NCBI RefSeq assembly: GCF_001879105.1
Contig: NZ_MLCF01000004.1
Location: 25,043 to 89,042 of the forward strand
Origin: Mangrovactinospora gilvigrisea
GTDB lineage: Bacteria; Actinomycetota; Actinomycetes; Streptomycetales; Streptomycetaceae
Direction: 5' to 3'
DNA length: 64,000 nt
Of this stretch, positions 1 to 11,984 are shown in pieces; positions within the stretch are counted from its first letter, which is position 1; every line of letters starts with the position of its first letter. The notes under the pieces were generated by a model, which did no database searches, had not been told where the DNA came from, and was given only the letters and a program-made list of their open reading frames with translations. A program made the translations under genes and the position numbers.

Positions 1-26
1 GCGACACTCCCGACCGCGTGGGCCGA
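1..26 (+). promoter_or_regulatory. rpsL leader hairpin element (shared with rpsJ leader)
   Basis: The first 26 bases match positions 4795-4820 upstream of rpsJ at 23 of 26 positions. Both copies contain a short hairpin in which CCGACC pairs with GG[TC]CGG around GCGTG, the pairing being stronger in the rpsJ copy. The element lies about 63 nt before the rpsL start, so it is probably in the transcribed 5' leader of the str operon; the promoter itself is outside the window. Confidence 0.55.
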
Positions 27-88
27 AGCCAGGCGGAACGCACCAGGTTAGCTTCATCAGACGTGGCACGAGGAATACGGAGACGCGA

Positions 89-460
89 GTGCCTACCATC
101 CAGCAGCTGGTCCGCAAGGGCCGGCAGGACAAGGTCGACAAGAAGAGCACACCGGCGCTGAAGGGAAGCCCGCAGCGTCGGGGTACCTGCACCCGCGTCT
201 ACACGACGACGCCGAAGAAGCCGAACTCGGCTCTGCGGAAGGTCGCCCGTGTGAAGCTCACCTCGGGTATCGAGGTCACCGCCTACATCCCGGGCGAGGG
301 CCACAACCTGCAGGAGCACTCCATCGTGCTGGTCCGCGGCGGTCGTGTGAAGGACCTGCCGGGTGTTCGCTACAAGATCATCCGTGGTTCGCTCGACACC
401 CAGGGTGTCAAGAACCGCAAGCAGGCCCGCAGCCGCTACGGCGCCAAGAAGGAGAAGTAA
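89..460 (+). CDS. rpsL: 30S ribosomal protein S12
   Basis: S12 sits at the decoding centre of the 30S subunit and controls tRNA selection accuracy. The 123-residue product has the family signatures [14 protein letters not shown] (about residues 39-52) and [12 protein letters not shown]. Lys43 and Lys88, the classical streptomycin-resistance sites, are both wild type. The start is GTG at 89, giving the usual [12 protein letters not shown]-terminus. It is the first gene of the str operon and ends 2 nt before rpsG. Confidence 0.98.
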   Translation: MPTIQQLVRKGRQDKVDKKSTPALKGSPQRRGTCTRVYTTTPKKPNSALRKVARVKLTSGIEVTAYIPGEGHNLQEHSIVLVRGGRVKDLPGVRYKIIRGSLDTQGVKNRKQARSRYGAKKEK

Positions 461-462
461 GC

Positions 463-933
463 ATGCCTCGCAAGGGTCCTGCCCCGAAGCGCCCGGTCAT
501 CGTCGACCCGGTCTACAACTCCCCGCTCGTCACCTCGCTGGTGAACAAGGTGCTGCTGAACGGCAAGCGCTCCACCGCCGAGCGGATCGTGTACAACGCC
601 CTGGAGGGCTGCCGCGAGAAGTCCGGCACCGACCCGGTGGTGACGCTCAAGCGCGCCCTGGAGAACGTGAAGCCGACCCTCGAGGTCAAGTCCCGCCGCG
701 TCGGCGGTGCCACGTACCAGGTGCCGATCGAGGTCCGTCCGGGCCGCGCCACCACCCTGGCGCTGCGCTGGCTGGTCGGCTACTCGCGCGCCCGCCGCGA
801 GAAGACCATGACCGAGCGCCTCATGAACGAGATCCTCGACGCCAGCAACGGCCTGGGTGCCGCTGTGAAGCGCCGCGAGGACACGCACAAGATGGCCGAG
901 TCCAACAAGGCCTTCGCGCACTACCGCTGGTAG
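463..933 (+). CDS. rpsG: 30S ribosomal protein S7
   Basis: S7 is the primary assembly protein of the 30S head and contacts the mRNA exit channel and E-site tRNA. The 156-residue protein begins [12 protein letters not shown] and ends AFAHYRW, which is full family length. The ATG at 463 follows the rpsL stop by 2 nt, so the two are translationally coupled. In many bacteria S7 is the str-operon autoregulator; nothing specific for that can be read here. Confidence 0.98.
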   Translation: MPRKGPAPKRPVIVDPVYNSPLVTSLVNKVLLNGKRSTAERIVYNALEGCREKSGTDPVVTLKRALENVKPTLEVKSRRVGGATYQVPIEVRPGRATTLALRWLVGYSRARREKTMTERLMNEILDASNGLGAAVKRREDTHKMAESNKAFAHYRW

Positions 934-973
934 TCCCCCCGCAACGACGAGAACCGAGAGAAGACTGAGCCAT

Positions 974-3076
<2,103 letters not shown>

Positions 3077-3081
3077 TCGGC

Positions 3082-3109
3082 GCCCCGACCGGGTCCTCCC
3101 GGTCGGGGC
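3082..3109 (+). terminator. Hairpin between fusA and tuf
   Basis: A perfect 12-bp stem, GCCCCGACCGGG against CCCGGTCGGGGC, closes a TCCT tetraloop directly after the fusA stop. There is no U-tract, as is usual in streptomycetes. It probably terminates or attenuates readthrough into tuf. The following 148 nt (3110-3257) are likely to hold a separate tuf promoter, which would fit the known separate expression of tuf1 in Streptomyces, but I cannot assign -35/-10 boxes confidently. Confidence 0.7.
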
Positions 3110-3257
3110 ACCCCTCCCGACCCCGTAGCCTGTAAAGCGGCATTCCTGGCAAACGGCGCGTATTCCGCGCGGCGCGAGCCGGGGGTGCCGGCCCCCACCC
3201 CGTTCTGACCAACTGTCGTCGTACGGCGCAGAAGAACCAGTCCACAGGAGGACCCCA

Positions 3258-4451
3258 GTGGCGAAGGCGAAGTTCGAGCGGACTAAGCCGCACGTCAACA
3301 TCGGCACCATCGGTCACGTCGACCACGGTAAGACGACGCTGACCGCGGCGATCACCAAGGTGCTGCACGACGCGTACCCGGACCTGAACCCCTTCACGCC
3401 GTTCGACGAGATCGACAAGGCGCCGGAGGAGAAGCAGCGCGGCATCACGATCTCGATCGCGCATGTCGAGTACCAGACGGAGAACCGTCACTACGCGCAC
3501 GTCGACTGCCCCGGTCACGCCGACTACATCAAGAACATGATCACCGGTGCCGCCCAGATGGACGGCGCGATCCTGGTGGTCGCGGCGACCGACGGCCCGA
3601 TGCCGCAGACCAAGGAGCACGTGCTCCTGGCCCGCCAGTCCGGCGTGCCGTACATCGTGGTGGCCCTGAACAAGGCCGACATGGTGGACGACGAGGAGAT
3701 CCTGGAGCTCGTCGAGCTCGAGGTGCGTGAGCTCCTCTCCGAGTACGAGTTCCCGGGCGACGACGCTCCGGTCGTCAAGATCTCCGCGCTGAAGGCGCTG
3801 GAGGGCGACGCCGAGTGGGGCAAGACCGTTCTCGACCTCATGAAGGCCGTCGACGAGACCGTTCCGACCCCGGAGCGCGACGTCGACAAGCCCTTCCTGA
3901 TGCCGATCGAGGACGTCTTCACCATCACCGGTCGCGGTACGGTCGTCACCGGCCGTATCGAGCGCGGTGTGCTGAAGGTCAACGAGACCGTCGACATCGT
4001 CGGTATCAAGGAAGAGAAGACCACGACCACGGTCACGGGCATCGAGATGTTCCGGAAGCTGCTGGACGAGGGTCAGGCCGGTGAGAACGTCGGTCTGCTG
4101 CTTCGCGGTATCAAGCGCGAGGACGTGGAGCGCGGCCAGGTCGTCATCAAGCCGGGTTCGGTCACGCCGCACAACGACTTCGAGGCGTCCGTCTACATCC
4201 TGTCCAAGGACGAGGGTGGCCGTCACACGCCGTTCTTCAACAACTACCGTCCCCAGTTCTACTTCCGGACGACGGACGTGACCGGCGTGGTGACCCTCCC
4301 CGAGGGCACCGAGATGGTCATGCCGGGCGACAACACCAACATGACGGTCGCGCTGATCCAGCCGGTCGCCATGGAGGAGGGCCTGCGGTTCACCGTCCGC
4401 GAGGGCGGCCGCACCGTGGGCGCCGGCCAGGTCACCAAGATCCTCAAGTGA
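3258..4451 (+). CDS. tuf: Elongation factor Tu
   Basis: EF-Tu delivers aminoacyl-tRNA to the ribosomal A site as a GTP complex. The 397-residue product has the P-loop [11 protein letters not shown], the G3 motif DCPGHADY, the G4 motif NKAD, and the conserved end [13 protein letters not shown]. It is a canonical tuf1-type protein. The GTG start at 3258 has an AGGAGG ribosome-binding site 5 nt upstream. It is the last gene of the str operon. Confidence 0.98.
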   Translation: MAKAKFERTKPHVNIGTIGHVDHGKTTLTAAITKVLHDAYPDLNPFTPFDEIDKAPEEKQRGITISIAHVEYQTENRHYAHVDCPGHADYIKNMITGAAQMDGAILVVAATDGPMPQTKEHVLLARQSGVPYIVVALNKADMVDDEEILELVELEVRELLSEYEFPGDDAPVVKISALKALEGDAEWGKTVLDLMKAVDETVPTPERDVDKPFLMPIEDVFTITGRGTVVTGRIERGVLKVNETVDIVGIKEEKTTTTVTGIEMFRKLLDEGQAGENVGLLLRGIKREDVERGQVVIKPGSVTPHNDFEASVYILSKDEGGRHTPFFNNYRPQFYFRTTDVTGVVTLPEGTEMVMPGDNTNMTVALIQPVAMEEGLRFTVREGGRTVGAGQVTKILK

Positions 4452-4472
4452 CCTTGCGCGCCTAGCGCTTCA

Positions 4473-4506
4473 GAAGGGGTCCGCGGGTCCGCCCGCGGGC
4501 CCCTTC
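4473..4506 (+). terminator. tuf / str-operon terminator
   Basis: A 15-bp stem, GAAGGGGTCCGCGGG against CCCGCGGGCCCCTTC with one T-G wobble, closes a TCCG loop 21 nt after the tuf stop. It marks the end of the str operon before the S10-operon promoter region. Confidence 0.8.
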
Positions 4507-4884
4507 GGCGTTGCACGATCCCCCGATTGGCCAGGGGGGTGCCCGATATGGCACACTAACCAGGTTGCTCGGTTGAGCACCGATGTTGCGTGCCTCCCGT
4601 CGGGAGGGTCGGGAGCTAGTCCCGCAGTACTCGTCGTCCCCGCGCGGGGCGGAAGTACGGGAATCTCCCGGTGGAGCGCGAGCCGGTGCCTACCAGGCGC
4701 CCGGCGGGTGTCGATCCCGTCCGGTTCTCGCGGTTCGTCGATCGCACACCCCCTGCGGGGATTCTCCGTGTCCGGAGAGTTTTCCGGAAGGTTCGCGACA
4801 CACCCGACCGCGTGGGTCGGAGAGGAGCGACGCTCCCCCCTCCGGGACCAGAGCGTTCACAAGAGACAGGACTACGAAGTAGCC
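4507..4884 (+). promoter_or_regulatory. S10-operon promoter region and structured leader
   Basis: A 378-nt gene-free stretch between the tuf terminator and rpsJ. It contains several short hairpins (for example TGCTC/GAGCA near 4566-4579 and CCTCCC/GGGAGG at 4593-4607). At 4795-4820 it has the copy of the element found before rpsL. A purine-rich stretch just ahead of rpsJ serves as the ribosome-binding region. The promoter probably lies near 4520-4560 but no box pair is convincing. An open frame from 4573 leads into rpsJ in frame, but the added residues look unlike protein; the conserved S10 start is at 4885. Confidence 0.6.
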
Positions 4885-5193
4885 ATGGCGGGACAGAAGA
4901 TCCGCATCAGGCTCAAGGCCTACGACCACGAGGTCATCGACTCCTCGGCGAAGAAGATCGTCGAGACGGTGACTCGTACGGGTGCGCAGGTCGCAGGCCC
5001 GGTGCCGCTGCCGACCGAGAAGAACGTGTACTGCGTCATCAAGTCCCCGCACAAGTACAAGGACTCGCGGGAGCACTTCGAGATGCGCACGCACAAGCGC
5101 CTCATTGACATCCTCGACCCCACGCCGAAGACCGTCGACTCGCTGATGCGGCTCGACCTCCCGGCCGGTGTCGACATCGAGATCAAGCTCTGA
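4885..5193 (+). CDS. rpsJ: 30S ribosomal protein S10
   Basis: S10 is a head protein of the 30S subunit and also NusE of the antitermination complex. The 102-residue product starts [20 protein letters not shown] and ends GVDIEIKL, matching the family end to end. ATG 4885 is chosen over an upstream in-frame extension because the extension is not conserved S10 sequence. It is the first gene of the S10 operon; rplC follows after 11 nt. Confidence 0.98.
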   Translation: MAGQKIRIRLKAYDHEVIDSSAKKIVETVTRTGAQVAGPVPLPTEKNVYCVIKSPHKYKDSREHFEMRTHKRLIDILDPTPKTVDSLMRLDLPAGVDIEIKL

Positions 5194-5204
5194 GGGCACG
5201 TCAG

Positions 5205-5849
5205 ATGGCTAAGCAGATGAAGGGCGTCCTGGGCGAGAAGCTCGGCATGACCCAGGTCTGGGACGAGAACAACCGGATCGTTCCGGTGACCGTCGTCAAG
5301 GCCGGGCCCTGCGTCGTGACCCAGGTCCGCACCAACGACAGGGACGGCTACAGCGCCGTCCAGATCGCGTTCGGCGAGATCGACCCGCGCAAGGTGAACC
5401 AGCCCATGAAGGGCCACTTCGCCAAGGCCGACGTCACCCCGCGCCGCCACCTCGTGGAGCTGCGCACCGACGACGCCTCCGAGTACACCCTGGGCCAGGA
5501 AGTCACGGCCGAGGTGTTCGAGAGCGGCGTCAAGGTCGACGTGACCGGCAAGAGCAAGGGCAAGGGCTTCGCCGGCGTCATGAAGCGCCACGGCTTCGGC
5601 GGTCTCGGCGCCTCGCACGGCACCCAGGCCAAGCACCGCTCGCCCGGTTCCATCGGCGGATGCGCGACCCCCGGTCGCGTCTTCAAGGGCCTTCGCATGG
5701 CCGGCCGCATGGGCGGGGAGCGCGTCACCACCCAGAACCTGACCGTCCACGCGGTCGACGCGGAGAAGGGGCTGCTCCTCATCAAGGGCTCCGTTCCCGG
5801 GCCGAACGGTGGGCTGGTCCTGGTCCGCAGCGCCGCGAAGGGGGCCTGA
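5205..5849 (+). CDS. rplC: 50S ribosomal protein L3
   Basis: L3 is an early-assembly protein whose extension approaches the peptidyl-transferase centre. The 214-residue protein begins [21 protein letters not shown] and contains the conserved loop region [25 protein letters not shown] that carries the family signature. It lies between rpsJ and rplD with very short gaps, consistent with a single S10-operon transcript. Confidence 0.98.
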   Translation: MAKQMKGVLGEKLGMTQVWDENNRIVPVTVVKAGPCVVTQVRTNDRDGYSAVQIAFGEIDPRKVNQPMKGHFAKADVTPRRHLVELRTDDASEYTLGQEVTAEVFESGVKVDVTGKSKGKGFAGVMKRHGFGGLGASHGTQAKHRSPGSIGGCATPGRVFKGLRMAGRMGGERVTTQNLTVHAVDAEKGLLLIKGSVPGPNGGLVLVRSAAKGA

Positions 5850-5854
5850 AGGAC

Positions 5855-6544
5855 ATGAGCAGCATTGACGTTCTCTCGCCCGCCGGCGAGAAGTCCGGGA
5901 CCGTCGAGCTCCCGGCCGAGATCTTCGACGCCAAGGTCAGCATCCCGCTGATCCACCAGGTCGTCGTCGCCCAGCTGGCCGCGGCCCGCCAGGGCACCCA
6001 CAAGACGAAGACCCGCGGCGAGGTCCGAGGCGGCGGCAAGAAGCCGTACCGCCAGAAGGGCACCGGCCGCGCCCGCCAGGGCTCCGTCCGCGCCCCGCAG
6101 TTCGCCGGCGGTGGCGTCGTGCACGGCCCCCAGCCGCGCGACTACTCGCAGCGGACGCCCAAGAAGATGAAGGCCGCCGCGCTCCGCGGTGCCCTCACCG
6201 ACCGGGCCCGCAACGACCGCATCCACGTGGTCACCGGCCTGCTGGAGGGCGACGCGCCCTCGACGAAGGCCGCGAAGTCCCTGCTGAAGAAGATCAGCGA
6301 GCGCAAGCACGTGCTGCTGGTCATCGAGCGGGACGACGAGCTGGCGACGCTGTCCGCGCGCAACCTCCCCGAGGTGCACGTGCTGGACGCCGGTCAGCTG
6401 AACACCTACGACGTGCTCGTCTCGGACGACGTCGTCTTCACCAAGGACGCGTTCGAGCGGTTCATCGCCGGCCCCGCCACGGGCAAGAGCGCGACCGCTA
6501 CCGCTCGTTCCGGCGAGCTCGAGGCCGAAGGGAGCGCGGCATGA
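5855..6544 (+). CDS. rplD: 50S ribosomal protein L4
   Basis: L4 lines the polypeptide exit tunnel through its long internal loop. The product from ATG 5855 is 229 residues, starts [15 protein letters not shown], and holds the loop motif [20 protein letters not shown] longer in-frame start upstream would run inside rplC and is rejected. The 3' end overlaps rplW by 4 nt (ATGA), so the two are coupled. The last 15-20 residues are an Ala/Ser/Glu-rich tail typical of actinobacteria. Confidence 0.97.
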   Translation: MSSIDVLSPAGEKSGTVELPAEIFDAKVSIPLIHQVVVAQLAAARQGTHKTKTRGEVRGGGKKPYRQKGTGRARQGSVRAPQFAGGGVVHGPQPRDYSQRTPKKMKAAALRGALTDRARNDRIHVVTGLLEGDAPSTKAAKSLLKKISERKHVLLVIERDDELATLSARNLPEVHVLDAGQLNTYDVLVSDDVVFTKDAFERFIAGPATGKSATATARSGELEAEGSAA

Positions 6545-6873
6545 GCGAGTCCGCCGCGACCGCGGTGACCAGCAAGACGTTCACCGACCCGCGTGACGTG
6601 CTGCTCAAGCCGGTCATCTCCGAGAAGAGCTACGCGCTGATCGACGAGGGCAAGTACACCTTCCTCGTGGACACGCGCGCCAACAAGACCCAGGTGAGGC
6701 AGGCCGTCGAGGCCGTCTTCGGGGTCAAGGTGGCAGGCGTCAACACGATCAACCGGCAGGGCAAGCGCAAGCGCACCCGCACCGGCTACGGCAAGCGCAA
6801 GGACACCAAGCGCGCCATCGTGACGCTGGCTCCCGGCGAGACCATCGACATCTTCGGCGGTGCGACCTCCTGA
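6541..6873 (+). CDS. rplW: 50S ribosomal protein L23
   Basis: L23 sits beside the exit tunnel and docks trigger factor and SRP. The 110-residue protein has the family core [16 protein letters not shown] followed by [17 protein letters not shown] and the [16 protein letters not shown] basic loop. It overlaps the end of rplD by 4 nt and is followed by rplB after 43 nt. Confidence 0.97.
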   Translation: MSESAATAVTSKTFTDPRDVLLKPVISEKSYALIDEGKYTFLVDTRANKTQVRQAVEAVFGVKVAGVNTINRQGKRKRTRTGYGKRKDTKRAIVTLAPGETIDIFGGATS

Positions 6874-6916
6874 CGGAGGACGCTCCCGTCGATACGGACG
6901 AGGACTGAAAAAAGCC

Positions 6917-7753
6917 ATGGGCATCCGCAAGTACAAGCCGACGACCCCGGGCCGTCGTGGTTCCAGCGTCGCCGACTTCGTCGAGATCACGCGGTCCGAG
7001 CCGGAGAAGTCGCTGGTCCGCCCCCTGCACAGCAAGGGCGGTCGCAACAACCACGGCCGTGTGACGGCTCGCCACCAGGGTGGCGGCCACAAGCGCGCTT
7101 ACCGGGTGATCGACTTCCGTCGTCACGACAAGGACGGCGTGCCGGCGAAGGTCGCGCACATCGAGTACGACCCCAACCGCACCTCGCGCATCGCGCTCCT
7201 GCACTACGCGGACGGCGAGAAGCGCTACATCCTGGCTCCGGCCGGCCTCAAGCAGGGCGACCGGGTCGAGAACGGCCCCAGCGCCGACATCAAGCCGGGC
7301 AACAGCCTCCAGCTGCGGCACATGCCGATCGGTACGGTCATCCACGCCATCGAGCTCCGGCCCGGTGGCGGCGCGAAGATCGCCCGCTCGGCCGGCGCCG
7401 GTGTGCAGCTGCTGGCCCGTGAGGGCCAGTACGCGCACCTGCGCATGCCGTCCGGTGAGATCCGGCTGGTCGACGTCCGCTGCCGCGCCACTGTGGGCGA
7501 GGTCGGCAACGCCGAGCAGTCGAACATCAACTGGGGCAAGGCCGGCCGCATGCGCTGGAAGGGCAAGCGCCCGACCGTTCGTGGTGTGGTCATGAACCCG
7601 ATCGACCACCCGCACGGTGGTGGCGAGGGCCGCACCTCCGGTGGCCGCCACCCGGTGAGCCCCTGGGGCAAGCCCGAGGGCCGGACGCGCAAGCCTAAGA
7701 AGGCGAGCAGCAAGTACATCGTCCGCCGCCGCAAGACGAACAAGAAGCGCTAG
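6917..7753 (+). CDS. rplB: 50S ribosomal protein L2
   Basis: L2 is needed for subunit association and for peptidyl-transferase activity. The 278-residue product starts [14 protein letters not shown] and carries the invariant C-terminal motif [20 protein letters not shown] with the functionally important histidine. ATG 6917 is preferred to an upstream in-frame GTG-type extension because it gives the exact family N-terminus. Confidence 0.98.
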   Translation: MGIRKYKPTTPGRRGSSVADFVEITRSEPEKSLVRPLHSKGGRNNHGRVTARHQGGGHKRAYRVIDFRRHDKDGVPAKVAHIEYDPNRTSRIALLHYADGEKRYILAPAGLKQGDRVENGPSADIKPGNSLQLRHMPIGTVIHAIELRPGGGAKIARSAGAGVQLLAREGQYAHLRMPSGEIRLVDVRCRATVGEVGNAEQSNINWGKAGRMRWKGKRPTVRGVVMNPIDHPHGGGEGRTSGGRHPVSPWGKPEGRTRKPKKASSKYIVRRRKTNKKR

Positions 7754-7762
7754 GAGCAGGCG

Positions 7763-8044
7763 ATGCCGCGCAGTCTCAAGAAGGGGCCCTTCGTCGACGA
7801 CCACCTGATCAAGAAGGTGGACACGCAGAACGACGCAGGCACCAAGAACGTCATCAAGACCTGGTCCCGCCGCTCCATGATCGTCCCGGCGATGCTGGGC
7901 CACACCCTCGCGGTGCACGACGGCCGGAAGCACATCCCGGTGTTCGTCACCGAGTCGATGGTCGGCCACAAGCTCGGCGAGTTCGCGCCGACCCGCACCT
8001 TCCGTGGGCACGACAAGGACGACCGCAAGTCGCGTCGCCGCTGA
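7763..8044 (+). CDS. rpsS: 30S ribosomal protein S19
   Basis: S19 forms a heterodimer with S13 in the 30S head and touches A-site tRNA. The 93-residue protein starts [19 protein letters not shown] and contains the signature [16 protein letters not shown]. It follows rplB by 9 nt in the S10 operon. Confidence 0.98.
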   Translation: MPRSLKKGPFVDDHLIKKVDTQNDAGTKNVIKTWSRRSMIVPAMLGHTLAVHDGRKHIPVFVTESMVGHKLGEFAPTRTFRGHDKDDRKSRRR

Positions 8045-8086
8045 CGGGCCGGAAGGTAAACGACTGAGATGAGCAAGGGAACAGCG

Positions 8087-8455
8087 ATGGAAGCCAAGGC
8101 GCGGGCGCGGTACATCCGCGTCACGCCCATGAAGGCCCGCCGCGTCGTGGACCTGATTCGTGGCATGTCGGCCACCGAGGCGCAGGCTGTCCTGCGGTTC
8201 GCGCCGCAGGCCGCGAGCGAGACGGTCGGCAAGGTGCTGGACGCCGCGATTGCCAACGCCGGGCACAACTACAACATGGGCAACGCCGACGCTCTCTTTG
8301 TGAGCGAGGCGTATGTCGACGAGGGCCCGACCCTGAAGCGGATCCGTCCGCGCGCCCAGGGCCGTGCCTACCGCATCAACAAGCGGACGAGCCACATCAC
8401 CATTGTTGTGGCCGAGAAGTCCGATGCTGCCGCTTCGAAGGGGAGGACCCGATAG
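8087..8455 (+). CDS. rplV: 50S ribosomal protein L22
   Basis: L22 lines the exit tunnel and contacts all 23S domains; its beta-hairpin is a macrolide-resistance site. From ATG 8087 the product is 122 residues, starting [21 protein letters not shown] as in streptomycete homologues. An in-frame ATG at 8069 would add MSKGTA, but AGGGA at 8076-8080 is ideally spaced (6 nt) for 8087, while the nearest purine run for 8069 is 12 nt away. The stop TAG overlaps the rpsC GTG by one base. Confidence 0.93.
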   Translation: MEAKARARYIRVTPMKARRVVDLIRGMSATEAQAVLRFAPQAASETVGKVLDAAIANAGHNYNMGNADALFVSEAYVDEGPTLKRIRPRAQGRAYRINKRTSHITIVVAEKSDAAASKGRTR

Positions 8456-9321
8456 TGGGGCAGAAGGTCAACCCGCACGGGTTCCGACTTGGCATCACCA
8501 CGGACTTCAAGTCCCGGTGGTACGCCGACAAGCTGTACAAGGACTACGTCAAGGAAGACGTCGCGATCCGCCGCATGCTGACCAATGGCATGGAGCGGGC
8601 CGGCATCTCCAAGGTGGAGATCGAGCGCACCCGTGACCGGGTCCGCGTGGACGTCCACACCGCCCGGCCGGGCATCGTCATCGGCCGCCGCGGCGCCGAG
8701 GCCGACCGCATCCGGGGCAACCTGGAGAAGCTGACGGGCAAGCAGATCCAGTTCAACATCCTTGAGGTGAAGAACCCGGAGATCGACGCCCAGCTGGTCG
8801 CCCAGGGCGTTGCCGAGCAGCTGTCCTCGCGTGTCGCGTTCCGTCGCGCCATGCGCAAGGCGATGCAGTCGGCCATCAAGGCCGGCGCCAAGGGCATCAA
8901 GATCCAGTGCGGCGGCCGCCTCGGCGGCGCCGAGATGTCGCGCTCGGAGTTCTACCGCGAGGGCCGTGTGCCGCTGCACACGCTCCGTGCGAACGTCGAG
9001 TACGGCTTCTTCGAGGCCCGCACCACCTTCGGCCGCATCGGCGTGAAGGTGTGGATCTACAAGGGCGACGTGAAGAACCTGCGCGAGGTCCGCGAGGAGA
9101 ACGCGGCCGCGCGCGCCGGCAACCGCCCGTCCCGTGACGGCGGCCGTGGCGGCCGCGGTGGCGGCGGCGGCGAGCGCGGTGGCCGCGGTGGTCGCGGTGG
9201 CGGCGGCGGTCGTCGTCCGCAGCAGGGTGGCAGTGCCGCCGGTGCCGAGGCGAAGGCCCCGGCTGCCGAGGCTGCTGCCGCTCCGGCCGCGGCCGAAACG
9301 AGCACCGGATCGGAGGCCTGA
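8455..9321 (+). CDS. rpsC: 30S ribosomal protein S3 with RGG-rich tail
   Basis: S3 forms part of the mRNA entry tunnel and helicase centre. The 288-residue protein starts GTG 8455 ([14 protein letters not shown]), has the KH motif region [13 protein letters not shown] and the signature [15 protein letters not shown]. After about residue 220 it runs into an actinobacterial low-complexity extension: Arg-Gly-Gly repeats (about residues 225-258) then an Ala/Glu/Pro-rich end. The repeat DNA at 9136-9220 is highly G-rich. It overlaps rplV by one base. Confidence 0.97.
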   Translation: MGQKVNPHGFRLGITTDFKSRWYADKLYKDYVKEDVAIRRMLTNGMERAGISKVEIERTRDRVRVDVHTARPGIVIGRRGAEADRIRGNLEKLTGKQIQFNILEVKNPEIDAQLVAQGVAEQLSSRVAFRRAMRKAMQSAIKAGAKGIKIQCGGRLGGAEMSRSEFYREGRVPLHTLRANVEYGFFEARTTFGRIGVKVWIYKGDVKNLREVREENAAARAGNRPSRDGGRGGRGGGGGERGGRGGRGGGGGRRPQQGGSAAGAEAKAPAAEAAAAPAAAETSTGSEA

Positions 9322-9326
9322 CCCTC

Positions 9327-9746
9327 ATGCTGATCCCTCGTAGGGTCAAGCACCGCAAGCAGCACCACCCGAAGCGCACCGGCATGGCGAAGGGCGGCAC
9401 CGAGCTGGCCTTCGGCGAGTACGGCATCCAGGCGCTGACGGCTGCTTATGTGACCAACCGGCAGATCGAGGCCGCGCGTATCGCGATCACCCGGCACATT
9501 CGCCGTGGCGGCAAGGTGTGGATCAACATCTACCCGGACCGCCCGCTGACGAAGAAGCCGGCCGAGACCCGCATGGGTTCCGGTAAGGGCTCGCCCGAGT
9601 GGTGGGTCGCGAACGTCAAGCCCGGACGGGTGATGTTCGAGCTGTCGTTCCCGAACGAGAAGGTGGCTAAGGAGGCGCTGCTGCGTGCCTCCCACAAGCT
9701 TCCGATGAAGTGCCGGATCGTCCGGCGCGAGGCAGGTGAGTCGTGA
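9327..9746 (+). CDS. rplP: 50S ribosomal protein L16
   Basis: L16 organises the A-site region of the 50S subunit. The 139-residue product starts [24 protein letters not shown] and contains the signature [19 protein letters not shown]. Its TGA stop overlaps the ATG of rpmC by one base, so L16-L29 translation is coupled. Confidence 0.98.
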   Translation: MLIPRRVKHRKQHHPKRTGMAKGGTELAFGEYGIQALTAAYVTNRQIEAARIAITRHIRRGGKVWINIYPDRPLTKKPAETRMGSGKGSPEWWVANVKPGRVMFELSFPNEKVAKEALLRASHKLPMKCRIVRREAGES

Positions 9747-9973
9747 TGGCGGCCGGTACCAAGGCGTCCGAGCTGCGCGAGCTGGGCGACGAGGAGCTCG
9801 TGGCCAAGCTGCGTGAGGCCAAGGACGAGCTGTTCAAGCTCCGTTTCCAGGGTGCGACCGGTCAGCTGGAGAACAACAGCCGGCTGAAGGCCGTCCGCAA
9901 GGACATCGCCCGCATCTACACCCTGATGCGCGAGCGCGAGCTCGGCATCGTGACGGTGGAGAACGCCTCATGA
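9746..9973 (+). CDS. rpmC: 50S ribosomal protein L29
   Basis: L29 is a small helical protein at the tunnel exit next to L23. From ATG 9746 it is 75 residues ([18 protein letters not shown]), with the signature [15 protein letters not shown] near the C-terminus. A GTG one codon earlier (9743) is possible but adds only a Met. It overlaps rplP by one base and rpsQ by 4 nt. Confidence 0.96.
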   Translation: MAAGTKASELRELGDEELVAKLREAKDELFKLRFQGATGQLENNSRLKAVRKDIARIYTLMRERELGIVTVENAS

Positions 9974-10257
9974 GCGAGAAGACGGAAATGACTGAGAAGA
10001 CTGCCGAGCGCGGGCGTCGCAAGGTCCGCGAGGGCCTGGTCGTCGGCGACAAGATGGACAAGACCGTTGTGGTCGCCGTCGAGGACCGGGTCAAGCACGC
10101 GCTGTACGGCAAGGTCATCCGCCGGACGAACAAGCTCAAGGCGCACGACGAGCAGAACGCCGCCGGGATCGGCGACCGGGTCCTCCTGATGGAGACCCGT
10201 CCGCTGTCCGCGACGAAGCGCTGGCGCGTCGTCGAGATCCTCGAGAAGGCCAAGTAA
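9970..10257 (+). CDS. rpsQ: 30S ribosomal protein S17
   Basis: S17 is a primary 16S-binding OB-fold protein. The 95-residue product has the core [27 protein letters not shown] and the signature [21 protein letters not shown]. The first 17 residues are a short charged extension ([14 protein letters not shown]). ATG overlaps the rpmC stop (ATGA). Confidence 0.97.
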   Translation: MSEKTEMTEKTAERGRRKVREGLVVGDKMDKTVVVAVEDRVKHALYGKVIRRTNKLKAHDEQNAAGIGDRVLLMETRPLSATKRWRVVEILEKAK

Positions 10258-10280
10258 TCAGTTCCGCCAGGCTCGGCGCG

Positions 10281-10302
10281 GGCCCCTGCTGCAACAGGGG
10301 CC
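10281..10302 (+). other. Intra-operon hairpin between rpsQ and rplN
   Basis: GGCCCCTG and CAGGGGCC form a perfect 8-bp stem around CTGCAA in the 82-nt gap between rpsQ and rplN. This is the only large gap in the S10-spc junction and could be an attenuator or an RNA-processing site separating the two operons. No promoter boxes are evident. Confidence 0.5.
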
Positions 10303-10339
10303 GACAGCCGGGAACCAGCGCGACGATCAGGAGATAGAC

Positions 10340-10708
10340 GTGATCCAGCAGGAGTCGCGGCTCAAGGTCGCCGACAACACGGGTGCCAAGGAGATTCTGT
10401 GCATCCGCGTTCTCGGCGGCTCGGGCCGGCGCTACGCGGGTATCGGTGACGTCATCGTGGCCACCGTCAAGGACGCGATCCCCGGTGGCAACGTGAAGAA
10501 GGGCGACGTCGTGAAGGCGGTCGTCGTGCGGACCGTCAAGGAGCGCCGGCGTGTCGACGGCTCCTACATCCGCTTCGACGAGAACGCCGCCGTCATCCTC
10601 AAGAACGACGGTGACCCCCGCGGTACCCGTATCTTCGGCCCGGTGGGCCGTGAGCTGCGCGAGAAGAAGTACATGAAGATCATCTCGCTTGCGCCGGAGG
10701 TGCTGTGA
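10340..10708 (+). CDS. rplN: 50S ribosomal protein L14
   Basis: L14 lies at the subunit interface and contacts 16S helix 14. The 122-residue protein starts GTG 10340 ([18 protein letters not shown]) and carries the family signature around [29 protein letters not shown] just upstream is the ribosome-binding site. It is the first gene after the S10-spc gap and overlaps rplX by one base. Confidence 0.98.
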   Translation: MIQQESRLKVADNTGAKEILCIRVLGGSGRRYAGIGDVIVATVKDAIPGGNVKKGDVVKAVVVRTVKERRRVDGSYIRFDENAAVILKNDGDPRGTRIFGPVGRELREKKYMKIISLAPEVL

Positions 10709-11043
10709 TGCCGAAGACGCTCAAGGTGAAGAAGGGTGACCTGGTTCAGGTCATCACCGGCAAGGACAAGGGCAAGCAGGGCAAGATCATTCAGGCCTTC
10801 CCTGCCGACGACAAGGTCCTGGTCGAGGGTGTCAACCGGGTCAAGAAGCACACCAAGGTCGGTCAGACCGAGCGTGGTGCCAAGACCGGCGGCATCGTCA
10901 CCACCGAGGCCCCGATCCACGTCAGCAACGTGATGCTGGTCGTGGAGAAGGACGGCAACAAGGTCCCGACGCGGATCGGTTACCGGTTCGACGAGGACGG
11001 CAACAAGATCCGGGTCGCCAAGCGGACCGGTGAGGACATCTGA
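10708..11043 (+). CDS. rplX: 50S ribosomal protein L24
   Basis: L24 initiates 50S assembly and sits at the tunnel exit. The 111-residue protein has the KOW motif [21 protein letters not shown] at its N-terminus and ends [15 protein letters not shown] 10708 overlaps the rplN TGA; a GTG at 10705 is the only alternative. Its own TGA overlaps the rplE ATG by one base. Confidence 0.97.
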   Translation: MPKTLKVKKGDLVQVITGKDKGKQGKIIQAFPADDKVLVEGVNRVKKHTKVGQTERGAKTGGIVTTEAPIHVSNVMLVVEKDGNKVPTRIGYRFDEDGNKIRVAKRTGEDI

Positions 11044-11618
11044 TGACTACTGCCACTGAGCCCCAGGCGAAGGTGACTCCCCGTCTGAAGCAGCGGTACC
11101 GCGCGGAGATCGCGGGCAAGCTGCTCGAGGAGTTCAAGTACGAGAACGTCATGCAGGTGCCCGGGCTGACCAAGATCGTGGTCAACATGGGTGTGGGCGA
11201 CGCCGCCCGCGACTCCAAGTTGATCCAGGGCGCCATCACGGACCTGGCCACGATCACCGGTCAGAAGCCGGCCGTGACCAAGGCCCGTAAGTCGATCGCG
11301 CAGTTCAAGCTGCGCGAGGGGCAGCCCATCGGCGCCCATGTCACCCTGCGCGGTGACCGGATGTGGGAGTTCCTGGACCGCCTGCTCTCGCTGGCGCTTC
11401 CGCGCATCCGCGACTTCCGCGGGCTGTCGCCGAAGCAGTTCGACGGCAAGGGCAACTACACCTTCGGTCTGACCGAGCAGGTCATGTTCCACGAGATCGA
11501 TCAGGACAAGATCGACCGCGTGCGGGGCATGGACATCACGGTCGTGACCACCGCTGAGAACGACGATGAGGGACGGGCCCTGCTGCGTCTCCTCGGCTTC
11601 CCGTTCAAGGAGAACTGA
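11043..11618 (+). CDS. rplE: 50S ribosomal protein L5
   Basis: L5 binds 5S rRNA and the P-site tRNA. The 191-residue product has the signature [21 protein letters not shown] and ends with [13 protein letters not shown]. It overlaps rplX by one base and is followed 2 nt later by rpsN. Confidence 0.98.
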   Translation: MTTATEPQAKVTPRLKQRYRAEIAGKLLEEFKYENVMQVPGLTKIVVNMGVGDAARDSKLIQGAITDLATITGQKPAVTKARKSIAQFKLREGQPIGAHVTLRGDRMWEFLDRLLSLALPRIRDFRGLSPKQFDGKGNYTFGLTEQVMFHEIDQDKIDRVRGMDITVVTTAENDDEGRALLRLLGFPFKEN

Positions 11619-11620
11619 CC

Positions 11621-11806
11621 GTGGCGAAGAAGGCCCTGATCTCTAAGGCCGCCCGCAAGCCGAAGTTCGGTGTGCGCGCGTACACCCGCTGCCAGCGCTG
11701 CGGGCGTCCGCACTCCGTGTACCGCAAGTTCGGCCTGTGCCGCGTGTGCCTTCGCCAGATGGCGCACCGGGGCGAGCTGCCGGGCGTGACCAAGAGCTCC
11801 TGGTAA
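11621..11806 (+). CDS. rpsN: 30S ribosomal protein S14, zinc-binding type
   Basis: S14 joins the 30S head late in assembly. This 61-residue form has the zinc ribbon Cys24-X2-Cys27 and Cys40-X2-Cys43 and ends LPGVTKSSW, i.e. the short C+ type. Streptomycetes usually encode a second, zinc-independent copy elsewhere under Zur control; none is in this window. GTG 11621 is the start. Many annotations call this gene rpsZ. Confidence 0.97.
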   Translation: MAKKALISKAARKPKFGVRAYTRCQRCGRPHSVYRKFGLCRVCLRQMAHRGELPGVTKSSW

Positions 11807-11984
11807 TTCCAGTAGCCCGCAAGTTGGGTGGCGGAGTGCACCCCTTCCGGTCCACTAGGCTGGAGGGGTTGGGCTCCGCCCCCCATGACCACTACTACGC
11901 CGTAGGTCCGGCGGTCAGCCGAGCGCGTTGCGCGCATCGACGAACTGCCAGTGGAAACCGCGGTGAGAGAGGCCGTAGGCCATC
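11807..11984 (+). promoter_or_regulatory. rpsN-rpsH gap, possible internal promoter
   Basis: A 178-nt gap inside the spc operon. It holds a good -10-like TAGGCT at 11856-11861 and a long-range inverted repeat GGCGGAG (11830-11836) / CTCCGCC (11874-11880) enclosing it. The -35 is not convincing. It may provide an internal promoter or a regulatory leader ahead of S8, which is the spc-operon repressor in enteric bacteria. Confidence 0.35.

Noticed and set aside
4573..4884. N-terminal extension of rpsJ to an upstream start
   Set aside because: S10 is about 102 residues and begins MAGQKIRIR at 4885; the extension reads through leader hairpins and has no family similarity.
9136..9220. G-rich repetitive DNA in rpsC as a possible repeat element or CRISPR
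   Set aside because: It is in frame and encodes the RGG-rich tail usual in actinobacterial S3; there are no spacers or regular repeat units.
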